From: Cellulophaga lytica DSM 7489
GTDB taxonomy: Bacteria; Bacteroidota; Bacteroidia; Flavobacteriales; Flavobacteriaceae
Length of the DNA: 64,000 nucleotides
Reading direction: 5' to 3'
Assembly (NCBI RefSeq): GCF_000190595.1
Contig: NC_015167.1
Location: 2,593,501-2,657,500, forward strand
Shown: positions 33,514-43,425 of the stretch, in pieces
Numbering within the stretch: the stretch's first letter is position 1
Layout of the letters: every line of letters starts with the position of its first letter
Program-made: the position numbers and the translations under genes
Notes under the pieces: generated by a model
Told to the model about the DNA's origin: nothing
Databases searched by the model: none
The model's input: the letters and a program-made list of their open reading frames with translations, nothing else

Positions 33514-36500
33514 TTATTCTTCTGTAGTTTGAATTGCTGGTTTACCTGAAACTTTTTCTTGTAACCATTGAAATAAAATAAACAGTATTGGAATAACAAA
33601 TACCCCTAATATGGTACCAATTAACATACCACCAGCGGCACCAGTACCAATAGAGTTGTTACCTTCTGCACCAACACCTTTTGCTAATGCTAATGGCATT
33701 AAACCTAAAATAAAGGCAAAAGAAGTCATTAAAATTGGTCTTAAACGAGATTTAGCACCATCTATAGCAGCATCTACAATAGATTCTCCTGCTCTTCTAC
33801 GTTGCAGTGCAAACTCTACAATTAATATGGCATTTTTAGCAAGTAAACCAATAAGCATAATTAATGCAATTTGGAAGTAAATGTTATTCTCTAAGCCTAA
33901 AAACTTAGTACTTATATAAGCTCCAAATACACCAAATGGTAATGATAATACTACTGCAAATGGTAGTAAGTAACTCTCATACTGTGCACTTAATAAAAAG
34001 TAAACAAATAAAATACTTAGTATAAATATAAATGTGGTTTGACTACCAGCATTTACTTCTTCACGTGTTAAACCAGAATAAGCAACTGTATAATTACTAG
34101 GTAATTTAGCAACTTCCTCTTCTATAATTCTAATAGCATCACCTGTACTAAAACCTTCGTTTGTAGCACCTGTTATTTTTGTAGAATTAAATAAGTTAAA
34201 ACGAGTTACAGATTGTGGACCATACACACGCTCTAAGTTTACAAACTGTGTAATAGGCGTCATTTCACCAGCATCTGTTCTAACATACATACTGTTTAAA
34301 TCATCTACACTAGCTCTGTCATCTGGTAAGGCCTGTATGTATACTCTAAATTGTTTACCAAATCTAGAAAAATCTGATGCGTACACACCACCAATATAAC
34401 CCTGTAAAGTAGAGAAGATACTGCTAACAGATACTCCTTTTTCTTTAGCTAGTGGTACATTAATATCCATCTCATACTGTGGGTAACTTGTATTAAATGA
34501 AGATTGTGCATACTTAATTTCGGGGTGAGACATTAAAGCCATTGCAAACTCTTTGTTTGTTTTGTCTAATTCTGTAAACTCACCTCCAAATTTATCTAAT
34601 AAGTTAACTTCAAAACCAGCAGAGTTACCAAAACCACGTATACTTGGTGGTGAGAAGAAAATAATATTTGCTTCTGGCATTGTAGATGCAATACCAAATA
34701 ACTTACCTGTTATGGCCTGTACAGATGTAGAAGGATCTTCACGCTCTGTCCAATCTTTTAATTTAATAATACCAAAACCGTAGTTGGTACCAGCACCACT
34801 AATTAAACTTCGACCTTTAATAAAGTTAACACCAGCAATACCTTCTATACCGTTTATTTTAGAGTATAAATCTCTAGAAACAGCATCGGTTCTATCTAAA
34901 GAAGAACCCGCAGGTAATTCTATGTTTGCAAAAATAATACCTCTATCTTCATCTGGTACAAAACCAGTTGGTGTTGTTTGTGATGCCCAGTAGATACCCA
35001 CACCTGCAATTATTAATAACAATACAGAAACAAATTTTCTTTTGTATAAAAATTGAAGCGATTTACCATACCTGTCTATAGTAGCATTAAAGCCACGGTT
35101 AAATAAAGTATAAAAACGTTGTAATGGACTTTTGCCTTTTAATTCTTCATCATGTTTATGCTCTTTTAATAATAAAGCACATAAAGCCGGACTTAATGTT
35201 AATGCGTTTACTGCAGAAATTAAAATGGCAATAATTAAAGTAACTCCAAATTGCTCATAAAAAACACCAGTAGGCCCCGTAATAAATGTTACCGGAATAA
35301 ATACAGCTGCCATTACTAATGTAATAGATATAATGGCTCCAGAAATCTCGTTCATTGCAATAAGTGTAGCCTTTTTAGGATTTTTAACTCCTTCATCCAT
35401 TTTAGCATGGACGGCTTCTACCACAACAATAGCATCATCTACCACAATACCAATAGCTAATACTAATGCAAATAATGTTAGTAGATTTATAGAATACCCA
35501 AATACACTTAAGAAAAAGAAGGTACCAATAATAGATACAGGTACTGCAATTGCTGGTATTAAAGTAGATCTAAAATCTTGTAAAAAGATAAATACAACTA
35601 AGAAAACTAATAAAAAGGCTTCAACAAGTGTACTAATTACTTTTTCTATTGATGCGTTTAAGAATAAACTTGTATCATAAGGAACAAATATATTTAAACC
35701 TTCTGGCAAGTCTTTTTCTACAGATGCTAAAGTGGTTTTTATGTTTTCTATAATTTCTTGTGCATTAGAACCTTTTGTTTGAAAAATACCCATAAAAACT
35801 GCAGGGTTTCCTAAACTCATTGCGTTAGAAGAGTAAGATTGTGCATCTAACTCTATTGTAGCAACATCATTTAAACGTAAAAATTCTCCGTTACCTAATG
35901 CTTTTATAATAATATCTCCGTATTGCTTTTGTTCTTTAAAACGCCCGCTATAGGTTAAAGTATATGAAAATGCTTCTCCATTATTTTCACCTAAAGAACC
36001 AGCAGCTGCTTCTAAGTTTTGTTCTGCTAAAGCAGCAGAAATATCTGAGGGTATTAAATTATATGCTGCTAATTTTTCTGGTTTTAACCAAATACGCATA
36101 GCATAATCTTGCTGAGAAAATACAGATACATCACCAACACCGCTAATACGTTGCATTGCTGGTATAACGTTTATTTTTAAGTAGTTCTGAATAAATGTTG
36201 CATCATAATCTTCATTTTCAGAATACATAGATATAAACATTAAAGCACTAGTCTCTTGCTTTTGCGTAGTTACCCCAGTTTGTATTACCTCTTGTGGTAA
36301 TAAAGGGTTGGCTCTTGCTACACGGTTTTGTACGTTTACAGCTGCAATATCTGCATCTATTTCTTGATCAAAATAAACTGTAATTTCGGCAGTACCGTTG
36401 TTAGATGCTGTAGAGGTAATATAACTCATACCTTCTACACCATTAATTTGCTCCTCTATAGGTATAATTACACTCTCTAATACCGTTTCTGCATTGGCTC

Positions 36501-36651
36501 CTGTATATGATGCCGACACCTTAATTGTTGGTGGCGCAATATCTGGATATTCTTCTATTGGTAAACTTGTTATACTTATAACACCAAGTACAACAATGAT
36601 AATAGATATTACTGTTGAAAGAACGGGTCTTTCAATAAATGTTTTTAACAT
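33514..36651 (-). CDS. RND multidrug efflux transporter (HAE1 family)
   Basis: 1045 residues, standard for HAE1 pumps such as AcrB. It starts MLKTFIERPVLSTVISI (helix 1) and shows the two large periplasmic loops, the helix 4 proton-relay motif GIVVDDAIVVVEAVHAKM with its two Asp, and the C-terminal helices with GLLAKNAILIVEFA. It exports hydrophobic compounds by proton antiport from the inner membrane through the outer-membrane factor. It is 22 nt downstream of the adaptor gene. No truncation or missing relay residue is seen. Confidence 0.96.
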   Translation of the reverse strand: MLKTFIERPVLSTVISIIIVVLGVISITSLPIEEYPDIAPPTIKVSASYTGANAETVLESVIIPIEEQINGVEGMSYITSTASNNGTAEITVYFDQEIDADIAAVNVQNRVARANPLLPQEVIQTGVTTQKQETSALMFISMYSENEDYDATFIQNYLKINVIPAMQRISGVGDVSVFSQQDYAMRIWLKPEKLAAYNLIPSDISAALAEQNLEAAAGSLGENNGEAFSYTLTYSGRFKEQKQYGDIIIKALGNGEFLRLNDVATIELDAQSYSSNAMSLGNPAVFMGIFQTKGSNAQEIIENIKTTLASVEKDLPEGLNIFVPYDTSLFLNASIEKVISTLVEAFLLVFLVVFIFLQDFRSTLIPAIAVPVSIIGTFFFLSVFGYSINLLTLFALVLAIGIVVDDAIVVVEAVHAKMDEGVKNPKKATLIAMNEISGAIISITLVMAAVFIPVTFITGPTGVFYEQFGVTLIIAILISAVNALTLSPALCALLLKEHKHDEELKGKSPLQRFYTLFNRGFNATIDRYGKSLQFLYKRKFVSVLLLIIAGVGIYWASQTTPTGFVPDEDRGIIFANIELPAGSSLDRTDAVSRDLYSKINGIEGIAGVNFIKGRSLISGAGTNYGFGIIKLKDWTEREDPSTSVQAITGKLFGIASTMPEANIIFFSPPSIRGFGNSAGFEVNLLDKFGGEFTELDKTNKEFAMALMSHPEIKYAQSSFNTSYPQYEMDINVPLAKEKGVSVSSIFSTLQGYIGGVYASDFSRFGKQFRVYIQALPDDRASVDDLNSMYVRTDAGEMTPITQFVNLERVYGPQSVTRFNLFNSTKITGATNEGFSTGDAIRIIEEEVAKLPSNYTVAYSGLTREEVNAGSQTTFIFILSILFVYFLLSAQYESYLLPFAVVLSLPFGVFGAYISTKFLGLENNIYFQIALIMLIGLLAKNAILIVEFALQRRRAGESIVDAAIDGAKSRLRPILMTSFAFILGLMPLALAKGVGAEGNNSIGTGAAGGMLIGTILGVFVIPILFILFQWLQEKVSGKPAIQTTEE

Positions 36652-36673
36652 AACTAAATAAGTTTAGATTTTT

Positions 36674-37804
36674 TTAGTTTTTAAATAATGTAGCTATAGG
36701 TTTTATGGCATCATCAAAAGAAGTTTCTTGAGGAGTTATTACCACACCATTTTTTAATTTACCTACACCAGTTGTAACAATTTTGTCTTTAGGATCTAAA
36801 CCAGATTCTACAACATATAAATTATCTACAGTAGATTTTATTTTAATAATAGATGTAGATACTTTATTATCTTCTCCTACTTTAAATATCATTACATTAC
36901 CTTGTTGCTCATATGTTGCTTGTTGTGGTACAACAATAGCATTTTCAAACGTATTAGGTATTTGTATTTTACCACTGTTGCCATTTGTTATTAAACGGTT
37001 AGGGTTGTTAAATATAGCTCTTAAACTTACGGTACCAGTACTTGGGTTTATTTGTCCTGTACTAGTTTGTATTTTACCTTTTTCAGAGTATGTACTACCA
37101 TTTGCTAAAATTAGACTTACCTCTGGGTAATTTGCTAATTTTTCATTTAAAGTTTTACCTTCTGCCTTTTCTAAAAAGTCTAAATATTGTGTTTCATTTA
37201 AGCTAAAAAATGCATACACTTTGCTAATATCACTAACTGTAGTAAGTGGAGTAGGGTCACTTGGAGAAATTAAAGCACCTTCTCTAAAATTAATAGCACC
37301 AACGTAACCATCTACAGGGCTTTTAATTGTAGCGTAACCAATATTAGCACTTACACTGCTGTAATTAGCTTTAGCCTGTGCTAAATTAGCTTTTGCAGTT
37401 TCTAACTGAACTTCACTAATAATATTTTTTTCTACTAGTGGTATTAATTTGTTAACCTCTACCTGTGCTACATTAATACGTGCTTTTGCTGCACTAGCAT
37501 CCTGACTTAAAGATTGTGTTTCTAATCTAAATAAAACCTGACCTTTACGTACTTTTTGTCCTTCATCTACTAAAACTTTTTGAATGTAACCAGATGTTTT
37601 TGCCCTAACATCACTATTTACAATACCCTCTATTGTTGTAGGGTATTCTGCATAACTTGTTACTGTTTTAGGTTGTAATTGTGCAACCGGGAAAGGTGCT
37701 GGTGGTGCCTGTGGTGCTTGTTGTTCTTGCTTGCTTCCACAGCTCACAATGACAAGGAATGCTGCCATTGGAATTATAATTCTACTAATAGTTCTCTTTT
37801 TCAT
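36674..37804 (-). CDS. RND efflux periplasmic adaptor (MFP/HlyD type lipoprotein)
   Basis: 376 residues. The signal ends in the lipobox VIVSC (Cys 22), followed by a Gln/Pro-rich linker. The lipoyl half motifs VNSDVRAKTSGYIQKVLVDEGQ (in part) and IKSPVDGYVGAINFREGALI (in part) flank a helical hairpin of about 100 residues rich in Ala/Gln/Lys, then beta-barrel and membrane-proximal domains. It links the inner-membrane pump with the outer-membrane duct. It is 13 nt after the GbsR/MarR-like regulator. Confidence 0.95.
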   Translation of the reverse strand: MKKRTISRIIIPMAAFLVIVSCGSKQEQQAPQAPPAPFPVAQLQPKTVTSYAEYPTTIEGIVNSDVRAKTSGYIQKVLVDEGQKVRKGQVLFRLETQSLSQDASAAKARINVAQVEVNKLIPLVEKNIISEVQLETAKANLAQAKANYSSVSANIGYATIKSPVDGYVGAINFREGALISPSDPTPLTTVSDISKVYAFFSLNETQYLDFLEKAEGKTLNEKLANYPEVSLILANGSTYSEKGKIQTSTGQINPSTGTVSLRAIFNNPNRLITNGNSGKIQIPNTFENAIVVPQQATYEQQGNVMIFKVGEDNKVSTSIIKIKSTVDNLYVVESGLDPKDKIVTTGVGKLKNGVVITPQETSFDDAIKPIATLFKN

Positions 37805-37817
37805 CTTTATTCTGTCT

Positions 37818-38309
37818 TTATAGGTTAATGTTGTCCACGTTTAGTTTTGAGATGGACGTAATTGCTTGGTTTAAAAATTGTATGTAATTGTTATGAAATG
37901 TTAAATCAAATTTTTCTTCTTCTGTAGTGGTTTCTAAATCATTAATCTCTTTTTTATAATCTCTAACTTCTTGATGTAGTTCTTTTTCTACTTCCCATTT
38001 CTGTATCATATTAGAAATATGACTTTTTATTTTATTGGAAGTAATTACATAGTATTTTTTACGATCACCAGTTTTAGTAAAATATTCTATCTCTTTTATG
38101 TCTGTTAAATAGTTTAACTGCGTTGATATGGTACTTTTACTAGCACATAATAGTGATACTAAATCTTCAAAAGTTGTCCCTATTTTTCCTGTTAGGATAA
38201 TATAAGCAAGCACTCTAGAAGCTATAGGAGAATATCCGTTGTTAGATTCTATGTGTACTCCTAGTTTTTCTACTAGTGTACTTTTTTTGCTGCACATATT
38301 CTTCTTCAT
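37818..38309 (-). CDS. GbsR/MarR-like transcriptional regulator of the efflux operon
   Basis: 163 residues from ATG 38309; a TTG two codons earlier is possible but less likely. The N-terminal winged HTH shows YSPIASRVLAYIIL, FEDLVSLLCASKSTISTQLNYL and a wing GDRKKYYVI, typical of GbsR-type MarR relatives. A coiled C-terminal helix (about 105-150) should mediate dimerisation. As first gene of the operon, with a perfect palindrome over its own -33 region (38391-38411), autorepression with co-control of the pump is the likely mode. The ligand is unknown. Confidence 0.85.
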   Translation of the reverse strand: MKKNMCSKKSTLVEKLGVHIESNNGYSPIASRVLAYIILTGKIGTTFEDLVSLLCASKSTISTQLNYLTDIKEIEYFTKTGDRKKYYVITSNKIKSHISNMIQKWEVEKELHQEVRDYKKEINDLETTTEEEKFDLTFHNNYIQFLNQAITSISKLNVDNINL

Positions 38310-38373
38310 TTGCAATACCTTTTTTTTAATTAGTATTTGTTTTTATTTTCTTTTTATGTTTAAAAAGAAGCGA

Positions 38374-38381
38374 CAAAGATA
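38374..38381 (-). promoter_or_regulatory. Candidate -7 element for the efflux operon
   Basis: On the minus strand the sequence is TATCTTTG, an exact TAnnTTTG match, 64 nt before the regulator ATG. There is no TTG at the standard -33 distance; that place is taken by the palindrome 38391-38411. Confidence 0.5.
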
Positions 38382-38390
38382 TAATTGGTT

Positions 38391-38411
38391 CGGTTAGTTC
38401 AGAACTAATCG
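38391..38411. promoter_or_regulatory. Operator-like palindrome over the efflux promoter
   Basis: TTAGTTC-A-GAACTAA (38394-38408) is a perfect 15-bp inverted repeat; extended to 38391-38411 it keeps 9 of 10 pairs. It begins 9 bp upstream of the -7 element, so a bound dimer would cover the -33 region. MarR/GbsR regulators use palindromes of this size. Confidence 0.6.
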
Positions 38412-38565
38412 AAGTTAATTAATTGTTAAAGGAAATGCTTTATTTATATAGTTAAAAATCAGCTGTTTAAATTGTATTTTTAACAAATTTCAACAACTAT
38501 TTTTGTTAATTTTATGAAGATAAAAACACTTGTTTTTTTATATATTAACCCTTGTATATGCAAAA

Positions 38566-38602
38566 AAATCGCATAAAGAGGAAAGTGCTCTACATGCGAT
38601 TT
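38566..38602 (-). terminator. Second hairpin downstream of susD
   Basis: AAATCGCAT at 38566-38574 pairs perfectly with ATGCGATTT at 38594-38602; AGAG/CTCT can pair inside. Read on the minus strand the stem is followed by a run of seven T (the last two counted in the arm), which suits a back-up terminator after 38618-38653. Confidence 0.6.
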
Positions 38603-38617
38603 AAAACTAGATAAAAA

Positions 38618-38653
38618 AATACGACGATATAAGATAACTTATACCGCCGTATT
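38618..38653 (-). terminator. Main terminator of the second susCD operon
   Basis: Two 16-nt arms (38618-38633 and 38638-38653) match at 14 of 16 positions, the others being wobble pairs, around an ATAA loop. On the minus strand the stem is followed by a T-rich run (ATTTTTTATC). It begins 22 nt after the susD stop. Confidence 0.8.
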
Positions 38654-38675
38654 AAATGAACTAAAAATCTAACTA

Positions 38676-40220
38676 CTAATAACCAGGATTCTGATCTGCT
38701 TGTGTCAATTCAGAATTCTTCTCTATTTCTGTTTCTGGAATAGGGAATAAATCATTTTTAGATGTATAACCTGTTCCTGCTAATTCTGTTGCAGCTTTAC
38801 CCCAACGAACTAAATCCCAAAAACGTTGTCCTTCATGAGCTAATTCTAAAAACTTTTCGTTAACAATAGCTTCAAACAAATCGTCTCCAGCTAAAGATGC
38901 ATCTACATCTGGTAAACCAGCTCTGTTTCTAACCTTGTTAAGTTCTGTTCTTGCCTCAGCGTCTTTATTATCTTTATTATAAGCTTCAGCAGCTAATAAT
39001 AACATTTCTGCATAACGGTATAACCTATAGTTAGTACCATAGTTTAATTCTTTAACACCATCAGCACTTGTATCTTCTTCTTTTGTAGCATATTTTATTC
39101 TAATACCACCTTCATAGTCCCAAATACTTCCGCCAGTTGCAGCGCTTTCATCTACACTACCGCCAGCAGCAATTAGTTCTTCTTCTGTCATTACAGTAGC
39201 TAGTTTACGGTCTGTATCACCAGCAGCATCAAAAGCATTTAAAAGTTTAGCAGTTGGTAAGTTAAAGCCCCAACCATTAATTAAACCAACAGGAGATACA
39301 TCAAAAATACCATCACCACGTGGCCCCATTAACTGTATGTGTATGTTGTTTTCATTTCTTCCGCCCCAAGCAAAGTTACCCCAGTCTCTTCCGGTTGTAG
39401 AAATAAAACCAATTTCAAATAAGGATTCTTTTCCAAACTCGTGGTTAATACTCCAAGCATCTTCTGGGTTATCTTCTAAGTCATGCGCTGGATTAGAAAT
39501 TACAGCTTCAAAAAACGGAATAGCTTCTCCGTATAATCCTTCAAAAACCAATACTTTACCCATTAATGCCTGTGCAGCACCTTTAGAAACTCTAAAGTCT
39601 TCTGTTAAAGCAGTTTTGTCTGGTAAACCAGCAATAGCGTCTGTTAAGTCTGCTTTTACTTGTGTGTAAATATCTGCTCTAGGAGATTTAGCAATTCCAA
39701 ACTCATCTGCTGTAGATGGTATTGTTAATCTTAAAGGAACATCACCAAACATTGTAGTAAGCTCAAAATAAGACCAAGCTCTTAAAAATTTAGCTTCAGC
39801 TAATGCTAACTCTTTATTACTTAAGTCACTTTCTTTAATGTTTTCTATAACTAAGTTTGATAAAGAAATTGTTCTGTAAAACAAGTTCCAAACACTTTCT
39901 ATAGATTGGTTAGATGTAGATACGTTTGCATAATCATCTATATCTTGTAATTGTGGTTGATCTCCACTGTTACCACCGGCAGCATTCATATCATCACCAG
40001 GTAATTGTTTTACTAAAAATGCACTGTGCCAGTCTACAGAGTAGGTGTGTTGCATTAAATCATAAATACCAATTATGGCTGCATCTACGTTTTCCTCTTC
40101 AAGAAAAAATGTTTCCAAATCTTCTCCGTCTTCTCGCGGATTTGTTGTAAAATCCTCACTACATGCAGTAACTCCTCCAATAAAAAGGATAGTTACCATT
40201 GCGATTATAATTTTTTTCAT
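38676..40220 (-). CDS. SusD/RagB-type surface lipoprotein (second pair)
   Basis: 514 residues with lipobox GVTAC (Cys 20). RagB/SusD landmarks are the N-terminal ESVWNLFYRTISLSN segment, LAEAKFLRAWSYFELTTMFGDVP (in parts FLRAWSYFEL and MFGDVPL), the TPR-like helices and the C-terminal NEKFLELAHEGQRFWDLVRWGKA region. The final ITPQDQNPGY-like tail here reads QADQNPGY, as in most family members. It binds glycan at the cell surface and caps the SusC encoded 17 nt upstream. No enzyme gene is adjacent, so the substrate cannot be named. Confidence 0.95.
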   Translation of the reverse strand: MKKIIIAMVTILFIGGVTACSEDFTTNPREDGEDLETFFLEEENVDAAIIGIYDLMQHTYSVDWHSAFLVKQLPGDDMNAAGGNSGDQPQLQDIDDYANVSTSNQSIESVWNLFYRTISLSNLVIENIKESDLSNKELALAEAKFLRAWSYFELTTMFGDVPLRLTIPSTADEFGIAKSPRADIYTQVKADLTDAIAGLPDKTALTEDFRVSKGAAQALMGKVLVFEGLYGEAIPFFEAVISNPAHDLEDNPEDAWSINHEFGKESLFEIGFISTTGRDWGNFAWGGRNENNIHIQLMGPRGDGIFDVSPVGLINGWGFNLPTAKLLNAFDAAGDTDRKLATVMTEEELIAAGGSVDESAATGGSIWDYEGGIRIKYATKEEDTSADGVKELNYGTNYRLYRYAEMLLLAAEAYNKDNKDAEARTELNKVRNRAGLPDVDASLAGDDLFEAIVNEKFLELAHEGQRFWDLVRWGKAATELAGTGYTSKNDLFPIPETEIEKNSELTQADQNPGY

Positions 40221-40237
40221 AATACTATATCTATTTA

Positions 40238-43200
40238 TTAAAAGTCTAATGATAAGCCAAATACTGTTTTAGCAGCTGTTGGATAAAAACCTCTGTCTAC
40301 ACCAATAGAATTAAAGCTAAAGTTTCCAATTTCTGGATCTAAGCCTTTGTAGTCTGTAAAGGTAAAGTAGTCATCTAAAGATACATAAACTCTTAAATTG
40401 TTTATTTTTAGTCTCTCTGCAATTTTCTTTGGTAATGTATAACCAACTTGTATTTGCTTAATTCTCATATAAGAACCATCTTCTACCATTAAATCTGTAT
40501 CATAAGAATCTATTACATTGGCAGCACCAGGAAATGTAGCTACATCACCAGGTTGAGTCCATCTTTCATTATAAAAATGAACAGGCTTGTTAGTAATAGG
40601 TCTAGATGGTTGGTGGTAAGTAGCAAAAATATCGTTACCAATTGTACCCTGAAACTGTAAGTTAAAATCAAACGCCTTATAACCTAAAGCAATGTTACCA
40701 CCAAATAATACATCTGGGTGAGGAGAACCTACTTTTACTTTATCTGCGTTGTTTACAATAGTATCTCCGTTAGTATCTACCTTAATTACTTCACCGGTAG
40801 CTGGGTCTATACCATCTGTTTTATAACCATAGAAATACCAAGATGGCTGACCTTCTGTAAAACGAGTAACACCATCTGGATTTTGTTGTGCACCAGCACC
40901 AATAATAGAAGCACCTTCTGGAACAAATAATATTTCTGTTACTTCATTTTTTAAGGTAGATAAGTTAGCGTTAAAATCATATCTAAATCCGCCGCTAGTT
41001 GTATCTCCGTAACCAAGTTCAAATTCCCAACCTTTATTTTCTATAGTACCAGCATTAAACTCGTTAGATTGAAAACCAGCAGAACCAGGTGTAATTAAAC
41101 CTCCATTATTAACAATGGCATCTTTTGTGGTTTTTTTGTAGTAATCTACAGAGAAATTTAATCTGTTTTCAAAAGCTCTAAAATCTGCACCAAAATCTAA
41201 TTGCTCAGAAGTTTCCCAAACTAAGTTAGGATTAGAGTATCCAGAGATTTGTGCACCTGTTTGTCCTTCATAATTAATATCTACACCATTAATAGCTCTA
41301 ATAACATACGTTTTATCTGCATTACCTATTAAGTTGCTTCTACTACCATTTTGTCCCCAACTAGCTCTTAATTTTGCGTAGTTTAGTTTAGAGTCTTCTT
41401 TCCAGAAATCTTCTTTAGATAATACCCAACCGGCAGAAAAAGCAGGGAATGTACCAGCCTTGTTTGCATCTGGGAATTTATCTGATTTATCTCTTCTTAT
41501 AGAAGTTTCAAATAAGTATTTGCCAGCAAAATCATAAGATAACCTACCATACATAGACACCATATTATCTGGAGCAGGTAAAATATCTTTAACTTCTACG
41601 GTATAACCAGGTAAGTCTAAATCAAAACCAGTAAACTGGTCTATATCTACAGAGCCGTTTCTAGATAAAACAGTTTCAAACCTTGTTTGTTCTGCAGAGT
41701 AACCAGCTAAAAGAGTAAAGTTATGATCGTTTAAAGATTTTGTATACGATGCAAAGTTTTCCCATAACCACTTTTTAGTTTCATACTTAGTTTGTGATGT
41801 GGTATACTTTGTATTAGCTGCCTCAGAAGAAACATAGTAAGGAATTACATTATTTCTAACCTCTGTTTTTCCGTTTTCATACCCAAATCTAGATGTAAAT
41901 GAAAAGCCTTCAAACAAGTTAAATTTTAAATATGCAGACCCTAAAAATTGATCTGTATCTGTTATGGTTTTATTAATATCATTAGCAAAAGCTACAGGGT
42001 TTATAACCTCACCTGTAGAGTAGCTTGGGTAACCATAAACTCTACCATTGCTAGAAGTTAATAAAGGAACGCCATTATCTGCAGACCTATCTATAACAGA
42101 TTGTGGTACTTGACCATCTGCATAGTAAACCGGAGTTAATGGATCTATAATTAACATATTTTGTATAACACCTCTGGTATCATTATTTTCTTGAATACCG
42201 TTTTTGTCTGTAATAGAGTAAGTAGCATTTATACCAGCTTCTAACCACTCTGTAATATCTGCCTTAATATTGGCTCTAAAAGTAGAACGCTCAAAAGAAG
42301 AATTACCTTTACCAACAATACCATCTTGGTTTAAGTTAGATGCAGACATATAGTATGATAATTTTTCTGTAGCTCCAGAAAGGTTAATATCATTTCTAAA
42401 CATTAAAGCGTTGTTAAATGTTTCGTCTATCCAATCTGTATCATAACCATTTAAAGCAACATTAGCTTGCCCGGCTTCGTTCATATACTGTACAAACTGC
42501 TCGGCGTTCATTAACTCCATATCTGTTTTTACAGATTGTATAGCTAGTTGCGAGTTAAATCCAACTTTTAAGCCACCTTGTTTACCTCTTTTAGTAGTAA
42601 TAATTACAACACCGTTTGCACCTTCTGTACCATAAATAGCGGCAGAAGCAGCATCTTTTAAAATTTCTAGATTAGCAATATCACCTGGAGCAATATCTAC
42701 AATAGAAGAAGTTTTCATACCATCTACAATATACAAAGGATCTGAGTTACCACTTGATCCAGCACCTCTAATTCTAATTTTAGCTCCAGAACCTGGTGCA
42801 CCAGAAGAAGAAGAAACCGTAACACCAGAAGTTCTACCTTGTAAAACTTGCTCTACCCTTTGGCCAGATGTACTTTTTATATCTTCACTATCTATACTAG
42901 AAATGGCACCTGTTACCAAGCTCTTTTTCTTAGAACCGTAACCAACAATTACAACCTCGTCTAAGGCTTGTGCATCTTCTTGCATAGTTACATTTATGGT
43001 AGTTTTACTGCCAACAGTTATAGTTTGTGGCACCATACCAATGTAAGTAAAGTCTAATTTGTCTGTAGATTTAACGTTGTCAATGGTATAATTTCCATCA
43101 AAATCTGTACTGGTCCCATTAGTGGTTCCAGATACAATAACGGTAACACCACCTAATGGTATACCGGCTTGGTCTGTAACAAGACCGCTAACAGTCTTTG

Positions 43201-43270
43201 TTTGCGCAAATGCTGTTTGTGTAATAATAATTACAAGTGTAGCAATCACGTGTTTTAACCTTATTATCAT
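40238..43270 (-). CDS. SusC/RagA-type TonB-dependent transporter (second pair)
   Basis: 1010 residues. After a signal peptide ending AFAQ (about residue 22) come the carboxypeptidase-regulatory-like domain (VSGLVTDQAGIPLGG), the EVVIVGYGSKKK TonB box region, the plug (VLQGRTSGVTVSS, IRIRGAGSSGNSDPLYIVDG in two parts) and the barrel ending FGLSLDF. It is paired with the SusD that follows. The 155 nt upstream hold no exact -7 box; the nearest on this strand is at 43537-43530, before the small membrane peptide gene, so susC may be transcribed with that gene. Confidence 0.95.
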   Translation of the reverse strand: MIIRLKHVIATLVIIITQTAFAQTKTVSGLVTDQAGIPLGGVTVIVSGTTNGTSTDFDGNYTIDNVKSTDKLDFTYIGMVPQTITVGSKTTINVTMQEDAQALDEVVIVGYGSKKKSLVTGAISSIDSEDIKSTSGQRVEQVLQGRTSGVTVSSSSGAPGSGAKIRIRGAGSSGNSDPLYIVDGMKTSSIVDIAPGDIANLEILKDAASAAIYGTEGANGVVIITTKRGKQGGLKVGFNSQLAIQSVKTDMELMNAEQFVQYMNEAGQANVALNGYDTDWIDETFNNALMFRNDINLSGATEKLSYYMSASNLNQDGIVGKGNSSFERSTFRANIKADITEWLEAGINATYSITDKNGIQENNDTRGVIQNMLIIDPLTPVYYADGQVPQSVIDRSADNGVPLLTSSNGRVYGYPSYSTGEVINPVAFANDINKTITDTDQFLGSAYLKFNLFEGFSFTSRFGYENGKTEVRNNVIPYYVSSEAANTKYTTSQTKYETKKWLWENFASYTKSLNDHNFTLLAGYSAEQTRFETVLSRNGSVDIDQFTGFDLDLPGYTVEVKDILPAPDNMVSMYGRLSYDFAGKYLFETSIRRDKSDKFPDANKAGTFPAFSAGWVLSKEDFWKEDSKLNYAKLRASWGQNGSRSNLIGNADKTYVIRAINGVDINYEGQTGAQISGYSNPNLVWETSEQLDFGADFRAFENRLNFSVDYYKKTTKDAIVNNGGLITPGSAGFQSNEFNAGTIENKGWEFELGYGDTTSGGFRYDFNANLSTLKNEVTEILFVPEGASIIGAGAQQNPDGVTRFTEGQPSWYFYGYKTDGIDPATGEVIKVDTNGDTIVNNADKVKVGSPHPDVLFGGNIALGYKAFDFNLQFQGTIGNDIFATYHQPSRPITNKPVHFYNERWTQPGDVATFPGAANVIDSYDTDLMVEDGSYMRIKQIQVGYTLPKKIAERLKINNLRVYVSLDDYFTFTDYKGLDPEIGNFSFNSIGVDRGFYPTAAKTVFGLSLDF

Positions 43271-43425
43271 ATTAAAAAGTTTAAGTTAGTAAAATAGTTT
43301 TTTTGTTAGTTTATTAAGTAAGTTTTGCTTTATTAGTTTGTCATAAATTTTCCTTTCTTTTTTATGTGTTGTTAGTAATTATTTGTGAGTGTTTTTATTT
43401 GATTAATCTTGTTAAAATATAGAAA

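Larger units (their letters stand above)
38310..38675. other. 366-nt intergenic region between efflux operon and second susD
   Basis: No convincing gene was found here. It holds, from left to right, the efflux operon leader, a -7 element, an operator palindrome, an AT-rich stretch of about 150 nt with nothing recognisable, and two successive hairpins with T runs for minus-strand transcripts that leave susD. Confidence 0.8.
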
